This document shows positions 1 to 11,316 of a stretch of DNA of 64,000 bases, in pieces. The notes under the pieces were generated by a model. That model was not told the DNA's origin. It was given only the letters and a program-made list of their open reading frames with translations, and did no database searches. Origin of the DNA: Hysterium pulicare CBS 123377 (Eukaryota; Ascomycota; Dothideomycetes; Hysteriales; Hysteriaceae); NCBI GenBank assembly GCA_000467715.1, contig AJFK01000165.1, positions 1 through 64,000 of the forward strand, read 5' to 3'. The first letter of the stretch is position 1. Every line of letters begins with the position of its first letter. Both the position numbers and the translations under genes were made by a program.

Positions 1-1079
1 AATAAGAGCTTTAAATATAATTACTGCTTACGCGTAGTTGGGCTTAATCAAACTCTTTTTCTAGGGGCTTTGGCTCTCGTCCATGGAGAGAGTTTCCTGA
101 GCATGGATTGTAATCCGCGACCAAGTTTCCTTTACAGTGAGCTGTTATTGACAGCAGGGGTTAAGACACGAACGGATCTCTACAGAGGCATGCCGAACAT
201 GTTTGTACACTTTCCGACATTGCCGACAACTTTGGTAGTCGGAAGTTGGGTGGTTGCTGGACAGGGATGACGTTCAATAAGACAGGGGGATTGTGTTTGG
301 CTACCTAGCCTACTACAGATCGTAAAATATGGATTTGTGCTTGCTGATCTTTATGTAATTGCCCAGCGTTGGGCTCATTGTTGCTTGCTTTATTCAATCA
401 AATGATTGACCATGTGAATTTTGGTACCGCATTCCTCACATTCCTTTCAGAAGAAGGGTTTGGTAAAGTTCAACCAAGCGTAAGCGGTGATTATATTTCC
501 AGCTGTATTGCTTTTAGACGAAACGTAAGTTCCAAAACTTAAAAGAAACTGATACACTGTTGGTGTCGGGGGTAATTGTTAAACGTCGTACATTCGGCCC
601 ACCATCGGCGGAGGAACTGGGCGCCGAGCTCGTCCCGTCCCAAGTCCACTGCATCTCAAGTCTAGCATTGAATACTCGACATCACTCCGCCCCGATAGCG
701 ATTTACTTCACCACCAAGTTCCAGAGACTTTCCGTAGGTGTCAAAGCCACGTAAAGCTCTCCTCTATCCGGGGAAATGTAATTGTCCGCCTCCACCTCCG
801 CCGGCTCGGTGGAGAATGAGCATCCTTCGGAATCAAGGCCAGTTGGAACATATAATGGGTTTGAGATATTCGATCCCTCATAGTCAAATTTCAACAAATA
901 CACGTGCTCCGCTGTCACAGAATTTTGAAAGCAGACTGCATACGTTGACACGGATCTGGCTTGAGTCAACGCCGCTGGATTGGAACCACTGACTACGCGC
1001 CTGCTAAAAAGTGACCACGACGGCGTGTTTGTATTAATATTAGAAGCATCCTACCATTTTGTTCTCTTTGAATCGAGGT
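1..1079. other. Left-edge intergenic region
   Basis: No gene can be supported here. Two short open frames lie on the plus strand (70-270 and 738-992) and one on the minus strand (703-969, about 88 codons, no ATG). None shows a family motif, and the minus one would at best be a last exon. The region also holds the promoter of the SDR gene that starts at 1080. Confidence 0.5.
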
Positions 1080-2046
1080 ATGCAATACCAAAAGTTCTCT
1101 CCCGACAACGACATCCCAGACCTCTCTGGGAAGGTTATTGTGGAAACTGGAGGTATCTATTCATGTCTTTTTACAATACCTAAAATAGCTAACGAGGCTT
1201 CCAGGCACTGCGGGACTAGGTAGCGAGACGATCTTCAATCTATCCAAGCACAATCCCCAGCGCATCATCTTCACCGGTCGCAACCAAAAAGCTGCGGAAG
1301 AGCTCATCCAGAAGGTCAAAACTCGCGCCCCAAACGTCGATCTCTCTTTCGTATCAGCCGATTTCACTTCCCTGAAGTCCGTTCAGAATGCGGGACAGGT
1401 AATTGTCTCCTCGAGCCCACAGATAGACTTAATCTTTTGCAATGCTGGCGTTATGGCAATACCAAAAGCCGTAACGCAAGATGGATACGAAATACAATTC
1501 GGAATAAACCACCTAGCGCACGCCATGCTGATCAAGACTCTTCTCCCAGTCCTCTTATCATCTGCGGCAAAACCAGGTTCAGATGTAAGGATTGTGAGTA
1601 ACACCTCACTTGGAGCATTCCTAGCAAACGATATCGAATTCAAGAGATTGAAGAGCGATCAAGACATGGGTGCACTAGGCGCATTTCGCCGCTACGGCCA
1701 ATCCAAACTTGCTAATATCCTCTATGCCCAGCAACTGGCAAAACACCATCCCGAGTTAATGGTCGTTACTATCCATCTCGGTGTCATCAATACAGGTCTA
1801 ATGAGTGGCTTGTCGTCTTTCAACAGGTGGTTTACTCATGTCACTACGCTTGGGAAGACTATACCGATTGAAAAAGGTGTCAAGAATCAATTGTGGGCTG
1901 CAACAACACGGAAGGGTAATCTCACGAATGGAGGATTCTATGAGCCGGTGGGGATGACTGGTAGAACCAGTGCGGCGACGAAAGATGGGGATCTTGGAAA
2001 TCGGTTATGGGACTGGACGATGGAGCAACTGAGATTGGTATCATAG
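1080..2046 (+). CDS. Short-chain dehydrogenase/reductase (retinol dehydrogenase-like SDR)
   Basis: NAD(P)-dependent oxidoreductase of the classical SDR family; the substrate cannot be told. Exons 1080-1152 and 1205-2046 give 304 residues. The 52-base intron splits the glycine-rich cofactor motif: exon 1 ends in VETG and exon 2 continues GTAGLG, so the join rebuilds the TGxxxGxG fingerprint (about residues 23-30). NAG lies near 104-106, a catalytic-region serine near 156, and the YxxxK pair is Y188/K192 in YGQSK. Length and motif order match the retinol-dehydrogenase/WW-oxidoreductase-like SDRs common in fungi. No signal peptide or membrane anchor is evident. The ATG at 1080 gives the expected short N-terminus before the nucleotide fold. 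The next gene is convergent. The SDR call is firm; the substrate is unknown. Confidence 0.88.
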
Positions 2047-2789
2047 TCTACACAATGATGGATAAGGAAGCTGGATGCGTCGGGCTCTTTGAGTGGATGT
2101 CATGTAATACTGCCTTCCGATCTCGTGGCACAAGGGGGTGGCAGGAATGTATCGAAACGTTTTGTCTTCTATTTAAGCTCGTTAAGGTGCTCTCAAACAC
2201 GAAAATTACGTCGGCCTTTCTTTTTTTGGTATCATCATCACTTATACTATAACCTTTTCCCGATCACGAGTACAACATATAGATAGTCGAGACCACCCAA
2301 TCACGTAGAAGGCTTGGTAGGGTATATCCACTCTCATGGTATGGTCCACGGCATTGCAGACTACAGTCGAAGCGAGTTCGGACTTGCCAAGTTTGAACAC
2401 ATTGGATTCGCGGCTCAAGGGAATATATTCTAGCCAGATGGAGACGCTATATCAATATTCGATACACCCAGATACAGCTTTGGGTTCCAAGTTCGGGTAT
2501 TTCGAGATGGGTGGAGATACCTGAATAGGAAAGTGCCGAACTCAGAGCATCACATACCATCCTAGAGTTGAGTGTGATCCTTTTAGTCATATGATTTCAT
2601 TTGCATGTCCTTTCTTTCCCTCTATGTACTGGATGCGTTGACTCTTTCCATAATCTCTATGAACATGAGACCGTGACCAAACACCTTGCGAATAATTCCG
2701 CGGAATACCCAACCGAACGCACGCATCCTAATTAGATCGATAAAACAGCATAGTATGCAATGTGCATCATCCAAGTATGCAAAGCTTCT
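2047..2789. other. Convergent intergenic region
   Basis: This stretch lies between the 3' ends of the SDR gene and HMG-CoA synthase. Short open frames of 60-80 codons occur but have no recognisable motif. It presumably holds both 3' UTRs; nothing else is seen. Confidence 0.4.
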
Positions 2790-4529
2790 TTATTCGGCAA
2801 TAGCATAGGACCTTCTCCACTTATCATCCACGTTGGTCAAATAATACGTTCCGGATGCAAACTCGCCGATGGTTCCGACGGGGGTATAATTCTTCGTCAA
2901 GAAAGCCTTCTCCCTCAATTCCATGACCTGTGCGAAAACGCATTAGCTTTGATACCAACCACATAACCGAAAAGGGGGAAATGGTGTTCGGACAAGCTCA
3001 CCTCTTCGTAAACCTTGGGACTAACAATCTCTCGTCCCGCCAGCCGTTGCTGCAGATTCAACTTCTCCGTCATCTCACTCACATCGCCCATAACCTTGAG
3101 TGAGAACATGGAACTCGCAAGTCCAGAGCCGTAGCTGAAAAGGCCAACGCGCTTGCCGAGCAGTTCAGCGGGATCAACGAAGCTCAGGAGACTGCAGAGG
3201 CTGGAGTATACGCTAGCAGTGTACATGTTTCCGCAGTTGTTCGGAACAAGAGTGGCGGCTCTGACACGGGCCTCAAACGCTTTCTTGGAGAGGGTCATGA
3301 ATGTCTTCTCGATGTTGCGGTCGGCGAGAGAAGCTTCACGGTCAACTGATTTAAGGGCGGGATCAACGCCTGCAAATGCCGATGCGGCGGGGTTGGCACA
3401 GTAGTCGTTGTAAAGAAGGCGGGCGTAGGATTTGGCCACTAATTTGCAGTTGGGCGCATGGAAGCACATGTAATCGAATTTGTCCAGTTCCGTGGCTCCG
3501 ATGATGTCTTCGCTTTCATGGGCGTGCTCTTCGCCGTTAACGATCCCGTTGGCGTTTCCGTAGTTGGAGTGGCCGTTCATGATCTTTTGTGCCCTTGATC
3601 GTTCGAGTTTGGCCCGCTGGCTATATGCAGCGTAGCAACCATCCACGGCTTCGGTGTAACACCTGTTAGAGAAGTGGCCATCAACGACCGGATACTCGCT
3701 TGTAAGGTCGGGCTTGTAGAAATCGTAGACGTGTTGCATGTAGCTGCCCCTGAAACCGGGCTCAACGACCAGAGGAGCGTTGGGTCCAACAAGCATGGCA
3801 ACCATACCAGCACCACCGGTAGGTCTGGCGGGGCCCTTGTTGTAGATGGCAATATCTCCGCAGACTACAATGGCGTCACGACCATCCCAACCTCGTGATT
3901 CGACCCAGTTAACGGCGTTGAATAGAGCGTTGGTGCCGCCATAGCAGGCGTTGATAGTGTCGACTCCCTCGATGTTGGTGTTTCCAGAGTCGGCAAAAAG
4001 CTGCATTAGGACCGACTTGACCGACTTCGACTTATCGATTAAAGTCTCGGTGCCAACCTCGAGGCGGCCGATGGAGAGAGGATCGATGTTGTACTTCTTC
4101 ATCAAAGAAGACGTAACGGTCAAGGCGAAGGAGTAGATGTCCTCGCGGTCATCGCAGAAGCTCATGCGGTTTTGGCCGAGGCCGATGGTGTATTTGCCTG
4201 TGCCGACGCCATCGTGAATTTCGAGCTCGGATTGCTCGATGCACTAGAAAGCGAAGTGTAAGTGCTGTATCAAGAGCATTTGACCAATTCAAGCATATCA
4301 TAGGAGGCAAAAGTGAGGGTAGATTTCAAAGGATTGAGGAATCCAGTAAGTACTCAGACGACTTGATATGCAATTGGACAACGGTAAAAGCGATACAGCA
4401 GGTTTGAAAGTAATGGCTTGGGTTAATGGGCCATGAAAAATACTAAAGGCACTCAGTGATGTCTTAACTTACAAGGCTGGGGATATAGATCTCAATTCCC
4501 TTGATACCAACGCGTTGAGGGTACGCCAT
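2790..4529 (-). CDS. ERG13: Hydroxymethylglutaryl-CoA synthase
   Basis: Condenses acetyl-CoA with acetoacetyl-CoA to HMG-CoA, the step before HMG-CoA reductase in the mevalonate (sterol/isoprenoid) pathway. Minus-strand exons are 4529-4473, 4243-3002 and 2927-2790, giving 478 residues, normal for the family. Exon 1 encodes [19 protein letters not shown]; the splice continues CIEQSELE. The catalytic residues are visible: E85 in EVGTE, C119 in NACYGGT and H281 in FHAPNCKLV, with the E-C spacing of 34 seen in animal enzymes. The last exon carries [17 protein letters not shown], the conserved C-terminus; joining PKVYEE to VMELRE removes a 74-base intron. The first intron is 223 bases. A non-conserved loop (about residues 240-268, rich in Asn, His and Gly) lies before the His motif. 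No transit peptide is seen, so the cytosolic form is expected. Confidence 0.96.
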
Positions 4530-4657
4530 GTTGAATATTACGAGGAAACGATTGGTAGGCTGCAAAAAAGAGATCTATGAACAAGACTTGAGTTCGTCCC
4601 CAGGGAGTTCAAAGTAACCAGATGTAAATGCCCCAAAGTCACAGGTGCACGGCGTAG

Positions 4658-4666
4658 ATATATATA
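4658..4666 (-). promoter_or_regulatory. Possible TATA element of HMG-CoA synthase
   Basis: A run of alternating A and T lies about 130 bases upstream of the HMG-CoA synthase ATG on the minus strand, at a distance that suits a TATA box with a roughly 100-base 5' UTR. This is inferred from composition and position only. Confidence 0.3.
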
Positions 4667-5164
4667 CATGCACATGTCATAATCTACGGACTTCCACATG
4701 TCGCATGCCATAATCTCCCTTATAGGGCTCCATGCCCCATACAGTATGGCGGCAGTTGCACCCTCCAAAAGGTTATCGGCCGAGAGGATTAACGGTGAGG
4801 CTATCTAGATCTAGACCACAAGCGGTAAGACCGGAGACACGATAAGCAAGGACTGAGCCCGGGGGATTGGCTGGCGCTGAGCGATAGCACGGGCTGAGAC
4901 GAATGAGGAAAGGAGCTCGGGCCAGAGATGGAGACCCTGCATGTAAGCTCGGACGAGAGCTCCCCACATCCAACTCCGATCCCTCACCGCCATAACAACA
5001 ATCAAAATCTGGGGGATGTGTTGATATGACACTCAGCTGGCTGCGACGTCGTCTGGCGACATATCTGCACCTCTTTGCATATCGAAACTGCATACTTGCA
5101 TTAGTTTGCATCTGCCGCACTCCTCCCCATGACCGCAATTCCTTTATCCCGCTCTAAGCTTCTA

Positions 5165-5260
5165 CCGCTCCTGTAATGGCTTGAGAAGGCTTTGTTTGCC
5201 TATACGACAGAGCAACAGTCCGTAATATGTCGTGTCGAGCGTCGTTCTGGAATCGATTGC
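5165..5260 (+). repeat. Short dispersed repeat, copy 1
   Basis: By eye this segment resembles the repeats at 43351-43478 and 44508-44640. The best-conserved word is AGTCCGTAATATG near 5217-5229, which also occurs at 43441 of the second copy and, with transitions, in the third. Flanking words (CTATACGA.., GTCGTTCTGG) align with CTCTACCGA.. and ATCTTCTGG of the second copy. No coding content. The boundaries are approximate. Confidence 0.4.
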
Positions 5261-6185
5261 TCGAATAACTCTTCCCTGTGACCAAAAGAGCAAATGAGTA
5301 GACTCAGGGTGGGTAATGGAGCATATTATAGTGTAATCAACGGACATCGCGAGGAATGTACCTTGGGTATCTGGCATTTCGCCGACGTCAGTACGAGAAG
5401 TTTCTATCTCCCTTTATAAGCTACGAATTTGAATAGACGGATTAATTGATACAATCGTCGACATTAGGGGATACGATGGATTGGTATAGTGCTTTACCAT
5501 GATGATGCAAATCTCACTCCGATATACGAATACCACGACGTAGGCATTGAACTCCGGTTCCTATAACGAGGCCCGGGGTACAGTGATAACATAAGCACTA
5601 TATCCCAAGGCTTAAGTGCTGTACTGAACTTGATACCACGACCAGGGGTACTGTATCAATATGGTAAAGAACGACTTGAGGTGAGATGGAGTCGCAAAGT
5701 GGAAATGGTCTAGGTTTGTTGGCGACGAGCCCATGACGGTGAGATCCATGCGCCGCTAACTAGGGCAAGTCAACGGGCGCTAACTCCCGAGGTCAAGCCC
5801 AAAACCATTAATGCTTATTTTCGCCTGGCAGTGGAGGAAGGGAGATTCTCATCAATTGCACTCGTTATTTTTCCCACATATCGCAATAGAAGATAGTCTA
5901 TCGTTACGCTCGCGACCCAGACTTGTCCCTCTTCTCGTTTCTCACATACCAGATTTACCCTTGTGACTTGTCTTACTAACTTTGCCAATCATAAACCTAT
6001 CCTGGCCGAGAGCGGTATATTGAAAAGCCCAAGAGTATGTAATGCCGATGAACACCTTTTCAAAGCAGCAACGATCTGCAGTAATCCTTCTGCGGGGCCC
6101 ATACTCACACCAAATGTCCTTCGAATTTTGATAAATCATTTCGCGCTGATTTTCAAGTCAGCCATTTGATCCCATCCAGCGTATC

Positions 6186-6425
6186 ATGAGCGAAAACGTT
6201 TACGTTCTTCATATATTCATCGAGGGAGTTAAGCGAGGGAGCATGTTTGCCTACGACCAGGCACATGAACTCGCCGAGCATGTCAAACAGGCAGTTCCAG
6301 CTGAGCAGCTGAATACTCTAGCTGCATATGGTTATTGGCTTCATGCAATCAGTATTCTGATAAGTCTCATCATCATTCCAGCTCTAAAGGTTTCTCGAGA
6401 TCCTCGAAGTACTGAATCAAGTTGA
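6186..6425 (+). CDS. Possible small single-pass membrane protein
   Basis: An ATG-initiated frame of 79 residues that I do not recognise. The N-terminal 50 residues look soluble and somewhat amphipathic. A hydrophobic stretch (about residues 54-68, rich in Ile, Leu and Ser) is followed by KVSRDPRS, a plausible stop-transfer. No intron is needed. It stands alone in a gene-poor region, so it may be a chance frame or a remnant of a larger gene. Coding status is unproven. Confidence 0.22.
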   Translation: MSENVYVLHIFIEGVKRGSMFAYDQAHELAEHVKQAVPAEQLNTLAAYGYWLHAISILISLIIIPALKVSRDPRSTESS

Positions 6426-7374
6426 ATGGGTAGTTAGTTGCATCCATACTTATTTACGGGATATACAACCTCTAGTTCCATCCCATATCAAGCTTCGCTA
6501 GCCCACTTGAAGCACAATCACCTCTGGTATGAAAGACATTTTCCAACACAGGCATATCCCAAAATTAAACTCGTGAACATTGACCTTGACTGGGGAGGAA
6601 GAAACGGTGCTATATGATGGGGTGGAAACTGCTTTATTCGTGCGGTGTGCTCCATGGCCATAGATGATTAGATTCAACAGGATAAAAAGTAATGATGTTT
6701 GAGGTTGTGCGACCATTCGGGTATTACTCAATCGGGTGATGTCCGACCCTGTCCTTCAATTGGCTGGGAAACCATTGACCCATCCCCATGAACATCACAA
6801 TCTGTCTGAAATAGTTCGACATTTCTAATCGCTGCATGTCCTAGTTTGGAAGCCTAAGGTCTTTGCACGTGACTCCACTCCAATATTCCTACACCGAGAA
6901 GTACAAATGTTGTGTTGATGACGACCTACGACTCTAGAAATGGTGTGCTTATAGCGTCGCCCTCAAGCTCAGCTAATTCGAGGGAAGATCGTTACGTCGC
7001 TTTGGCCAGTTGTTTTATCGGGTGCTGGGGTGTGTGGCTGATGCTTACCACCTGTGGCGGTGCAACACCGAGCAACTGTAGTCCGACGAAGAACTAACGG
7101 AGCCCGAGACTCTCAGACACCGGAATGTCCAGTCCAAGTAGTTTCAAGAGACGTAAGGACGTGCCTATTTATCTGGCTACGTGTTATCGTGATAATTTCG
7201 GTTCATTAATTTGTATATTCGCCGCAGCGCCTGAGGCTATTGGTCCCTCTCAGATCCTATTTCGAGAATTAGCCACTTTGCGCTTTCCTGCAGCCAACCG
7301 TCTCCAGTCTCGGAAAGAATTCATCCTTTTTAGAGCCGACCCGATTCCGCCACTTTCTGGCCTAGGAATACGCC

Positions 7375-7623
7375 ATGGGTCGCATTATGAAGGCTTGGGC
7401 GGGACCGTACGAATGTAGCGATGAGGAATGGATCTCCGAGAATTCCCTTGGGGAATGGGGACGAAAGGTCTGGAAGCCCTTCATTGTAACCGCAACGGTT
7501 GCCACAGTCGCTTCGGTCGCTTCGGTCCTTTGCTTGAAATATCCAGGAACTCCTCTTCCTGCAATAGTCCTGTATGTCATGCATTCAGCGTCATGGTCGG
7601 GATATCAAAAGTCCCTTCGCTAA
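7375..7623 (+). CDS. Possible small membrane protein
   Basis: An ATG-initiated frame of 82 residues, unrecognised. The N-terminal 30 residues are acidic and aromatic (ECSDEEW). A hydrophobic Val/Ala/Thr-rich segment (about 36-55, ATVATVASVASV) follows, encoded by a short internal duplication of a CTTCGGTCG-type word. A second hydrophobic stretch (PLPAIVLYVMHSA) precedes the end. The repeat-driven composition could make this a chance frame. There is no homology evidence. Confidence 0.2.
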   Translation: MGRIMKAWAGPYECSDEEWISENSLGEWGRKVWKPFIVTATVATVASVASVLCLKYPGTPLPAIVLYVMHSASWSGYQKSLR

Positions 7624-7902
7624 CGGGCGCCTTGATCCAGCAACTCGTGAGGAAAACGATAAGAGTGCATTCGCGGGAAAGATTTACGCTTGGTGTGCTA
7701 TTTGTCACACCGTGATGGAATGACTCATGATTGAAGAGCGGCCACCTGCGACTTGGTTGGAGTCCGTCATTTACGTGGCACCCAGTTTATGCTCTGAACG
7801 GCCTACGAATGTCAGTGTAGAACCAGTCGAAAACAGTCAATTATATTGAACGTGAACGGTGTTGGTGCTTCAATGATTGAGTACGCGTGCAATAGGTTTC
7901 AA

Positions 7903-9201
7903 TTAACCTATAGCCTCTATAATCCTGTTAATACCTTCATCGAGGAGTTCCTTTGGCTGCGCAAAAACCATGCGGAACCATCCAAATGCTTCTGACCCCG
8001 TCACGTCTCCACTTGTGAGGAAGATCTTCTTCTCCATCAACTTCTGGTAGATGATCTTAGTGATGCCGCTTCTGGTAGCATCCTCGGTATGACGAGTGAG
8101 ATACGCCTTACCTAGATTAATCCAAAGGAAGAAGGCGGCAGAAGTGCCTTGAGCGTGCTCTATCCCGACTTTCCGCAGCTTCGTGACTGCGTAATTGTGC
8201 GCTTCTGATAATCTTTTCTGGTTTGTTTTGATATATTGCTCGACAAAGTCACAATCGCTGAGTATCTCTGCAGTGGCGTGCTCCGCCAATGAGGAGGCAG
8301 AACTGTACAGCGCGCAAGTCCGGCAAGCGTTCATCAGTGCGGCATTCGACTGTGAGATGATTGCTCCAAGTCGTATGCCATTTGCGCCGAAATCTTTACT
8401 CATGCCCCAAAGTACATGGACGAGACCAGGGTCGATTACTCCAGCGGGGTCGATGGACGACACTGAGTGGAACTCCTCCGGTGGTGACTCCAAAGTATCG
8501 GCGGTGTTCTCCCAAACTGTGAGGGCATATATCTCATCACTAATGAGATGGATCTTATACTTCTCGCAAAGGCGCATAAGGGCTAAGATTGTCTCCCGTG
8601 AATAGCAGCGGCCTAGAGGATTGTGTGGGTGGCAAAGCATTAGTCCTTTGATCTTTACACCTTCGGCATGAGATCTGTGGATAGCGTCTTCATACTTCTC
8701 GACGCATTGAAGACCAAATGGATCGACATCTCCGAAGCCAACTGTGACGACTTTGGTCCCGGGTCGCAATCCAATATCTCCAAGAAACGCGCGATAATAG
8801 GGACGTCCAAGAAGGAAGCCATCGCCAGGGTTTGCCATTGCCCAAGAGCAATGCTCAATGGCTGAGGTAGCACCATTTGTAATGATAATATGTTTTGGAT
8901 TGATTGCAAGTCTAGGCTTAAGATGCTCGGTGAGAAAGTGGGACATTGCCTTCTTCAGCCTCTTCGAGCCAGTCGGTCCATCGCCGTAGGTAAAAGACTT
9001 CGGTGGTACAGCCATTCTGGCTTCGAGAAATTGATGAAGCTCATCGTGCATCAATGCATTCTCGGCCACTCCAAGGCTCACATAGCCATCTGGATTGTCC
9101 TTGGGATCCCATAGATTCGCGACGACATCCCACAGTATGTTCTCGCCAGCAGCGCTTGCGGCAACCGCAGTAGCGCGTTCTGAAAGATTCGAGACGGACA
9201 T
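7903..9201 (-). CDS. PLP-dependent aminotransferase, ACC-synthase-like (class I/II)
   Basis: Fold-type I pyridoxal-phosphate enzyme resembling fungal 1-aminocyclopropane-1-carboxylate synthase-like proteins; members may be true ACC synthases or ordinary transaminases. The ATG at 9201 gives 432 residues. The frame continues upstream to 9321 but that codon is TTG, so the internal ATG is the only in-frame start, and a TATA-like box at 9347-9354 fits it. In this numbering, visible motifs are the substrate region VSLGVAENAL (about 41-50), TNGATSAIE (about 108-116), HPHNPLG with the PLP-binding Asn (about 191-197), DEIY (222-225) and SKDFG with the Schiff-base lysine near K269. An arginine near the C-terminus (WFRMVF) should bind the substrate carboxylate. 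No introns. It lies 360 bases downstream of the MFS sugar transporter on the same strand. Confidence 0.85.
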   Translation of the reverse strand: MSVSNLSERATAVAASAAGENILWDVVANLWDPKDNPDGYVSLGVAENALMHDELHQFLEARMAVPPKSFTYGDGPTGSKRLKKAMSHFLTEHLKPRLAINPKHIIITNGATSAIEHCSWAMANPGDGFLLGRPYYRAFLGDIGLRPGTKVVTVGFGDVDPFGLQCVEKYEDAIHRSHAEGVKIKGLMLCHPHNPLGRCYSRETILALMRLCEKYKIHLISDEIYALTVWENTADTLESPPEEFHSVSSIDPAGVIDPGLVHVLWGMSKDFGANGIRLGAIISQSNAALMNACRTCALYSSASSLAEHATAEILSDCDFVEQYIKTNQKRLSEAHNYAVTKLRKVGIEHAQGTSAAFFLWINLGKAYLTRHTEDATRSGITKIIYQKLMEKKIFLTSGDVTGSEAFGWFRMVFAQPKELLDEGINRIIEAIG

Positions 9202-9346
9202 TGAAACCCCTAAAAGAGAAGAAGAGACACTTTGGGGAAAGATAAAAGTGACTGGTTGAAGAATTGGAGGGGTTTGTAAATGGAGGAGATGAGTAGACGC
9301 TGGAGAGAACTGGGCCGACAAGAATGAACTTATCCATCTTACACGG

Positions 9347-9354
9347 TATTTATA
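9347..9354 (-). promoter_or_regulatory. TATA-like box of the ACC-synthase-like gene
   Basis: TATAAATA on the minus strand, about 146 bases upstream of the ATG at 9201. A start site roughly 30 bases downstream would exclude the upstream TTG extension and leave a 5' UTR of about 115 bases, which helps fix the start codon. Confidence 0.45.
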
Positions 9355-9561
9355 TTTACATAGTTACCCACTGAGACGCCAGAATAGCCAAATACTAGTG
9401 AGGATAGGCCCTTACACAAAGGGCGTGAAAATATCGATGAGGTTGGAGGTTGACACCGAAGGCGCCAAACGTGACGTCAACGTATCAACGCTTTTCGCGC
9501 CCTTGAACAGCGACAGAGCATTTACATCGCCCACGACACGCCCTACCTACCACAACTCCAA

Positions 9562-11316
9562 TCATGCTACCCGCTCGACGCTCTCGACAAGACCTTCTTG
9601 CTTATCCCGTGCGACATCCATCTCACGAGCATTCACGTCGTGCATCGCTTCCTCGATGATCTTACACTCGTATTGCCTGAACTTCCTCGCAGGCACGCCT
9701 GCTTCGAAGATTTCGTCCAATTCCTCGAGCGATCTCCCCTTCATCTCTGGCATGGAGAAGTAGAAGAAGATGACGCAGAGGAAATTTGAACCCGCCCAGA
9801 TATAGCCATACTTCGCTCCCTGCTCGACGGGTCAACGGCCGGGTAGTGAAAATAAGGAAAGGGAGGGTTGACTCACCCAATTGAGGTCTTTAGGATTGAT
9901 AAAATATGGTGTACAATATGAGCACAGCCACGCCAGAAGATAGCCTAGAGATGTGGCCGACCCGACCGTCCAGGCTCTAAGTCTCGAGCTCACAAGCTCC
10001 GTTGCTACTGGATAACTTGCGGCTCCCACACAGCCATTGTAGAAGAATTGGAATAGGGCTGTGAACGCTACCAAGACCTTTCCGGATGCCACACTGCTGT
10101 GATTTACACTGGCCGCAATACCAGTAGCCAATTCGCAAAGACCACATGCGAGCGCACCGATGATGAGAATGGCTCTTCTTCCGACCAGATGGCGAATGGC
10201 ATACATTCCACAGTTCACACCCAAGAATCCAATGCAAGTGTTTATGATAGAGAACTCGAAGGCCTTGGTAATACCCGCGATTTGGAAGAAGTAAGTTGCG
10301 TATGCGATCAAGAACCAGACGCCCGATCCGGTCTGGCAAGCGATCATTCCGTAGCAGAGGAGTGTCCGGCGAAGGTCGCGTCCTGATATCTTTTGGTCAA
10401 TATATTGCTTTTTGGGCTGCGCACTTTTCGACATGCCGTACCTCTGAACATGTCCATGGAAGGGGTACTCTTCGCGATTTTCTTTTCTTCTTCCACGCCC
10501 CGTATCATTTCCGTCCATTCGAACTCTAGCTCTTCTCCTTCAACCGCTCCACTTCTGAGCCTTTCCAAGGAACGCCGCGCCTCTTGGTCTCGGCATTTGT
10601 GCAGGAGCCATCGAGGGCTTTCTGGGACGAAAAAGAGGCCAATACCTAGAAACAGTGGCACGATATACAGGCACGCCAACGGGATCCTGTAGCTGAGTTT
10701 GTCCATCCTGTCCTTCGTGTAGTTGTCTACAACGGAACCAAAGATTGAGCCAATGTTTACCCAATATGCGAAGAGCGCGACCATGACGCCTCGTAGATGC
10801 GCTGGCGAGATCTCAGACGTGTAGACATTGGAAAATGTAACGAGAAAACCATTTGCGAAACCAAGAATCAATCGGCCAACGTAAAGAACGCCAGCCGATG
10901 TTGTTGCTAATTGGATTGCACAAGCAATAGCATTAAGGATGCACGCTGCCCAAAGAGCTTCTCGCCGTCCAAATTTGGAGGCGAAAAATCCTGCGACGAG
11001 GGAGGAGACGAAGCTACCAAGGGTCAGGAGGGAAGTGATTAGTTGTTGGACAGTACTCTAGATAACAAATTTCAGTGTCTTCGACTCTTTCCACATTTTC
11101 GTTTGTGTGTGAACCTACATCGATGCCATAACCAAGCGGACTTGCTGGGTCTTCATATCCGAAGACTTTGAGGAACCCAGGCATGGCCTGAAGAGCACCA
11201 ACAGCAGCACTGTCAAAGCCATACTGCATATTCGCCGACGAGACGATACAAGCAAAGATCAAACATCTCCGATTCGCCCAAAGGGACGTCTCTGTGATAG
11301 TGATCGTACCAGGCAT
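9562..11316 (-). CDS. MFS sugar transporter (Sugar_tr family)
   Basis: Twelve-helix plasma-membrane sugar/H+ symporter type. Minus-strand exons 11316-11119, 11057-10442, 10382-9877 and 9819-9562 sum to 525 residues, typical for the family; introns are 61, 59 and 57 bases. Visible features: YGFDSAAVG in helix 1, SKFGRRE between helices 2 and 3 (the G-R-R motif), YVGRLILGFANG, PESPRWLL at the end of the N-half, the MFRG..RDLRRTLL loop restored by the second splice, and PEMKGRSLEELDEIFEAGVPARKF at the C-terminus (the PETKGxxLEExDxxF motif family). The frame needs no correction. Its 3' end lies 360 bases from the start of the ACC-synthase-like gene on the same strand, so the two may be co-regulated, but nothing in the sequence shows this. 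Substrate unknown. Confidence 0.93.

Larger units (their letters stand above)
4530..7902. other. Gene-poor stretch upstream of HMG-CoA synthase
   Basis: About 3.4 kb without a convincing gene. The part next to 4530 is the HMG-CoA synthase promoter. Open frames at 4773-5138 (-), 7125-7418 (+) and 7428-7715 (+) show no motif and overlap one another in several frames. The stretch holds one copy of a short dispersed repeat (near 5165-5260) and two small ATG-initiated frames with a hydrophobic segment, listed separately. Confidence 0.45.

Noticed and set aside
4773-5138. 121-codon minus-strand open frame
   Set aside because: Composition is not protein-like, a second frame overlaps most of it, and no motif or splice partner was found; it lies in the HMG-CoA synthase upstream region.
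8195-8605. 136-codon plus-strand frame
   Set aside because: Antisense shadow of the ACC-synthase-like gene.
2790-11316. Possible secondary-metabolite gene cluster (HMG-CoA synthase, PLP enzyme, MFS transporter)
   Set aside because: No core synthase, P450 or pathway regulator is nearby; HMG-CoA synthase is the normal housekeeping form and the transporter is of sugar type.
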